From assembly GCA_002426495.1 (NCBI GenBank), contig DIQC01000049.1:14917-31289 (forward strand): DNA of 16,373 nt. Direction: 5' to 3'. Made by a program: the position numbers and the translations under genes. Positions within the stretch are counted from its first letter, which is position 1, and every line of letters begins with the position of its first letter. The notes beneath the pieces are model-generated. The model was not told the origin of the DNA. It saw nothing but the letters and a program-made list of their open reading frames with translations, and made no database searches. Source of the DNA: Thermacetogenium sp. UBA5472 (GTDB lineage Bacteria; Bacillota; DSM-12270; Thermacetogeniales; Thermacetogeniaceae). Shown here in pieces: positions 14,366 to 16,373 of the stretch.

Positions 14366-15457
14366 GTGTGTATGGATCAAAAAACTATGAAGGCTCTCGT
14401 TTATCATGGACCAAGTCAAATTAGTCTTGATGACATTCCTGTACCTCAGATCAAACAACCCACTGATGCAATATTAAAAGTAACGACTTCCACAATTTGC
14501 GGTTCTGATATCCACATTATTCATGGCTATATTCCTTCGGTTCAACCCGGAACAGTTGTTGGCCATGAGTTTTGTGGCGAGATCGTTGAGCTGGGGTCTT
14601 CGATTGGCGGAGATTTCAAGGTTGGGGACAGGGTTGCTGTTTCCTGTATTGTCCACTGCGGCAAATGCTTTTACTGCCTGAATGACCAACCCCAATACTG
14701 TGAGGTAGGCAGGGGCACTGAAGGCTGGTCAAATTCTATGCTGTTTGGCAATTACATCAATGGTTGTCAGGCCGAATATATTCGAGTTCCTCTGGCTGAG
14801 ACTGGTATGTATAAGATTCCAGAAGGATTAGATGATTTGGATGTGTTGTTTGTCGGCGATATTTTATCAACTGGCTATTTTGGAGCAGAGAAATGTAATA
14901 TTCAGCATGGGGATACAGTGGTTGTTTGGGGAAGCGGACCTGTTGGCATGTGTGCAATGGCCTCTGCCAGACTGTGGAGTCCTGCTCAGATCATCGCGGT
15001 GGACCTTGACCAAAATCGCTTAGAAACAGCTAAGAAAAATGGTGTCTGTGACATTATTATTAATTCCGGTAAAGAGGATGCCGCTACTAAGGTCATGGAG
15101 TTGACCAATGGGCGTGGAGCGGATTGTGCTATTGAAGCTATAGGTCTGGTACCAACTATTGACTCAGCTATGAAGACTATGCGAGTAGGTGGCAGATTAG
15201 AGGTCATCGGTTTTGGTACCCCAACCTATGAACTGAGTATGGCAGATTTATTTATGAAGAATTTATCAGTTGGCTCTGGTTTGGTTCCAGCTAATCATAT
15301 GGGATCTCTCATCGAACTAATTCATAAAGGCAAATTGAACCTACGCTTCCTAGCCACCCATACCAAGCCATTAAACGATATTGTCGAAGGCTATGACATT
15401 TTCGGCAATAAGAAAGACAACTGCATCAAGTGGGTTGTTACTCCTTATGAAGAATAA
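14366..15457 (+). CDS. Zinc-dependent alcohol dehydrogenase (MDR family)
   Basis: Medium-chain NAD(P)-dependent alcohol or polyol dehydrogenase of the cytoplasm. Catalytic-zinc residues appear in ICGSDIH (about 44-50) and GHEFCGE (about 66-72). The structural-zinc loop CGKCFYCLNDQPQYC (about 97-111) keeps all four cysteines. The Rossmann motif GSGPVG (about 190-195) is followed by AVDLDQNR, whose acidic residue favours NAD over NADP. Length 363 aa is normal. The start is GTG 14366, 5 nt after AGAGAGG; an ATG two codons later (14372) is an alternative. It is placed behind a sigma-54 promoter and a divergent-effector activator gene, and before an SDR gene, so the pair probably oxidises one inducible alcohol or diol. 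Butanediol or a secondary alcohol would fit the AcoR-like regulator, but the substrate is not shown by the sequence. Confidence 0.92.
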   Translation: MCMDQKTMKALVYHGPSQISLDDIPVPQIKQPTDAILKVTTSTICGSDIHIIHGYIPSVQPGTVVGHEFCGEIVELGSSIGGDFKVGDRVAVSCIVHCGKCFYCLNDQPQYCEVGRGTEGWSNSMLFGNYINGCQAEYIRVPLAETGMYKIPEGLDDLDVLFVGDILSTGYFGAEKCNIQHGDTVVVWGSGPVGMCAMASARLWSPAQIIAVDLDQNRLETAKKNGVCDIIINSGKEDAATKVMELTNGRGADCAIEAIGLVPTIDSAMKTMRVGGRLEVIGFGTPTYELSMADLFMKNLSVGSGLVPANHMGSLIELIHKGKLNLRFLATHTKPLNDIVEGYDIFGNKKDNCIKWVVTPYEE

Positions 15458-15498
15458 GAGCTTGGATTAATCATTTTACTGATAATCATTTGACTAAC

Positions 15499-15545
15499 TT
15501 GGCGGTAAGACTCCCGCTCTTTATAGGCGGGAGTCTTACCGCCAA
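15499..15545 (+). promoter_or_regulatory. Perfect 19-bp hairpin between adh and sdr
   Basis: TTGGCGGTAAGACTCCCGC (15499-15517) and its exact reverse complement (15527-15545) are separated by a 9-nt loop. The RNA hairpin would be very stable. No T-run follows, so it is not a standard terminator; it may protect the 3' end of adh mRNA, set the adh:sdr ratio, or be an inserted palindrome. Confidence 0.7.
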
Positions 15546-15573
15546 CAGAGTGTGATGAATGAATCACCCTCTG
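15546..15573 (+). promoter_or_regulatory. Second dyad before sdr
   Basis: CAGAG-T-GTGAT (15546-15556) faces ATCAC-C-CTCTG (15563-15573) with one mismatched pair and a 6-nt centre. It abuts the 19-bp hairpin directly. It could be a regulator-binding dyad or a second RNA stem ahead of sdr; no promoter is obvious around it. Confidence 0.4.
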
Positions 15574-15615
15574 AACTAAAAACTTGTTTCAATTAAATAA
15601 AGGGGGGTTTTTGAG

Positions 15616-16359
15616 ATGGCGGAAAGAGTTATTGCCATAACTGGAGGGGCCAGTGGTATCGGCAAGGAGACTGCTTTTTTACTGGCAGATGAAGGTGTAA
15701 AAGTGGTTATCGCCGATTTTAATGATACTTTAGCTAAAGAGGTCGCCGAGAAGATCAATGCCAAAGGTGGCAAAGCTGTTACTTTCAAATTAGATGTATC
15801 GAAAAAAGAAGAAGTGGAAGCTCTCGTCAATTTCACTGTGGAGCAATATGGCACAATTACCGGGATATTCAATAATGCCGGTATTGGTCTGGTCAAGCCT
15901 TTTTTAGAAATGGATCCCGCCTCATTTGAAAAAGTTATTGAAGTTGATCAGTTAAGCGTTTATTACGGTATGTATTACGCAGCTAGAAAAATGGTAGAGT
16001 TAGGCGTAACCAATGGGGTCATTATTAACACCGCTTCAATTTACGGTTTCATGTCGGCGGTGGGCAGCTCCAACTATAATGCTGCTAAAGCAGCTGTCGT
16101 TGCTCTGTCTCGTTCCGGTGCTCTGGAACTGGCCCCTCACAACATTCGTGTTGTTGGAGTGGCTCCCGGTTTCATCAACACACCGATTTTAGAAATGGAT
16201 GAAGAGAGTAAAAATTACTTAGGTAGTCTCCATATGCGCAAGAAGTTAATTGAGCCGGAAAAGGTGGCATCTGTTGTGCGTTTCTTGTTCTCCGAAGATG
16301 CCGATGCTGTTAATGGTTCAACTATTCCTGTTGATGACGGTTTTCTGTGCTATAAATAA
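15616..16359 (+). CDS. Short-chain dehydrogenase/reductase (classical SDR)
   Basis: Classical SDR of 247 aa, a usual length, using NAD(P) to interconvert an alcohol and a ketone. TGGASGIG (9-16) is the cofactor motif, and ADFND after the second strand favours NAD. NNAG (90-93), the catalytic serine in NTASIYG (about 137-143), YNAAK (about 154-158) and the PGFINTP segment follow. The C-terminus GSTIPVDDGF is typical of the family. AGGGGGG lies 8 nt before the ATG. It sits 158 bp after adh with two dyads between, and no separate promoter is seen, so it may be read from the sigma-54 promoter. Exact substrate unknown; acetoin/diacetyl-type or polyol reductases are among the possibilities. Confidence 0.93.
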   Translation: MAERVIAITGGASGIGKETAFLLADEGVKVVIADFNDTLAKEVAEKINAKGGKAVTFKLDVSKKEEVEALVNFTVEQYGTITGIFNNAGIGLVKPFLEMDPASFEKVIEVDQLSVYYGMYYAARKMVELGVTNGVIINTASIYGFMSAVGSSNYNAAKAAVVALSRSGALELAPHNIRVVGVAPGFINTPILEMDEESKNYLGSLHMRKKLIEPEKVASVVRFLFSEDADAVNGSTIPVDDGFLCYK

Positions 16360-16373
16360 TTTATTTTTGGGGC

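Overview
The window looks like a chromosomal segment of an anaerobic, low-to-mid GC Firmicute, most likely a clostridial or Peptococcaceae-like bacterium. The evidence is strong AGGAGG-type ribosome binding sites, tRNA genes with encoded CCA ends, a ferredoxin-dependent 2-oxoacid oxidoreductase, a sigma-54 activator of the AcoR type, and short GGGGAC palindromes of a kind I recall from clostridial genomes. The species cannot be named from the sequence.

Layout. 1-215: tRNA-Gly and tRNA-Arg with a terminator. 346-1773: a CshA-like DEAD-box RNA helicase, convergent with a beta-CASP metallo-beta-lactamase-fold nuclease (3490-1886, minus strand). 3765-7981: a long regulated leader, then phenylacetate-CoA ligase (paaK) and both subunits of indolepyruvate:ferredoxin oxidoreductase (iorA, iorB), closed by a strong terminator. 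8088-9006: gene debris (a DegV tail and a gutted CopA) around an intact copZ. 9167-9540: a tRNA operon (His, Gln, Lys) with a good promoter and terminator. 9571-9689: the stub of an SMR-family exporter ending in a palindromic element. 9774-11993: recQ. 12141-16359: an AcoR-like sigma-54 activator followed by its probable targets, a zinc alcohol dehydrogenase and a short-chain dehydrogenase.

The most notable item is the paaK leader. Between a sigma-A promoter and an intrinsic terminator lie ten NAG triplets (seven GAG, two AAG, one CAG). They are separated by spacers of 2 or 3 nt, and no spacer contains a G. This is the signature of a binding site for TRAP (MtrB), the tryptophan-sensing RNA-binding attenuation protein. 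The last triplets overlap one strand of a possible antiterminator that competes with the terminator, as in the Bacillus subtilis trp leader. If correct, tryptophan shuts off an operon for arylacetate activation and arylpyruvate formation. That would make the operon a salvage or biosynthetic route (indoleacetate to indoleacetyl-CoA to indolepyruvate to tryptophan) rather than a degradation pathway. I know of no description of TRAP control of such an operon.

A second self-contained circuit is the sigma-54 module. The activator gene is followed by two dyad sites 31 bp apart, then a near-consensus -24/-12 promoter, then adh and sdr. The oxidoreductase substrate cannot be told from the sequence.
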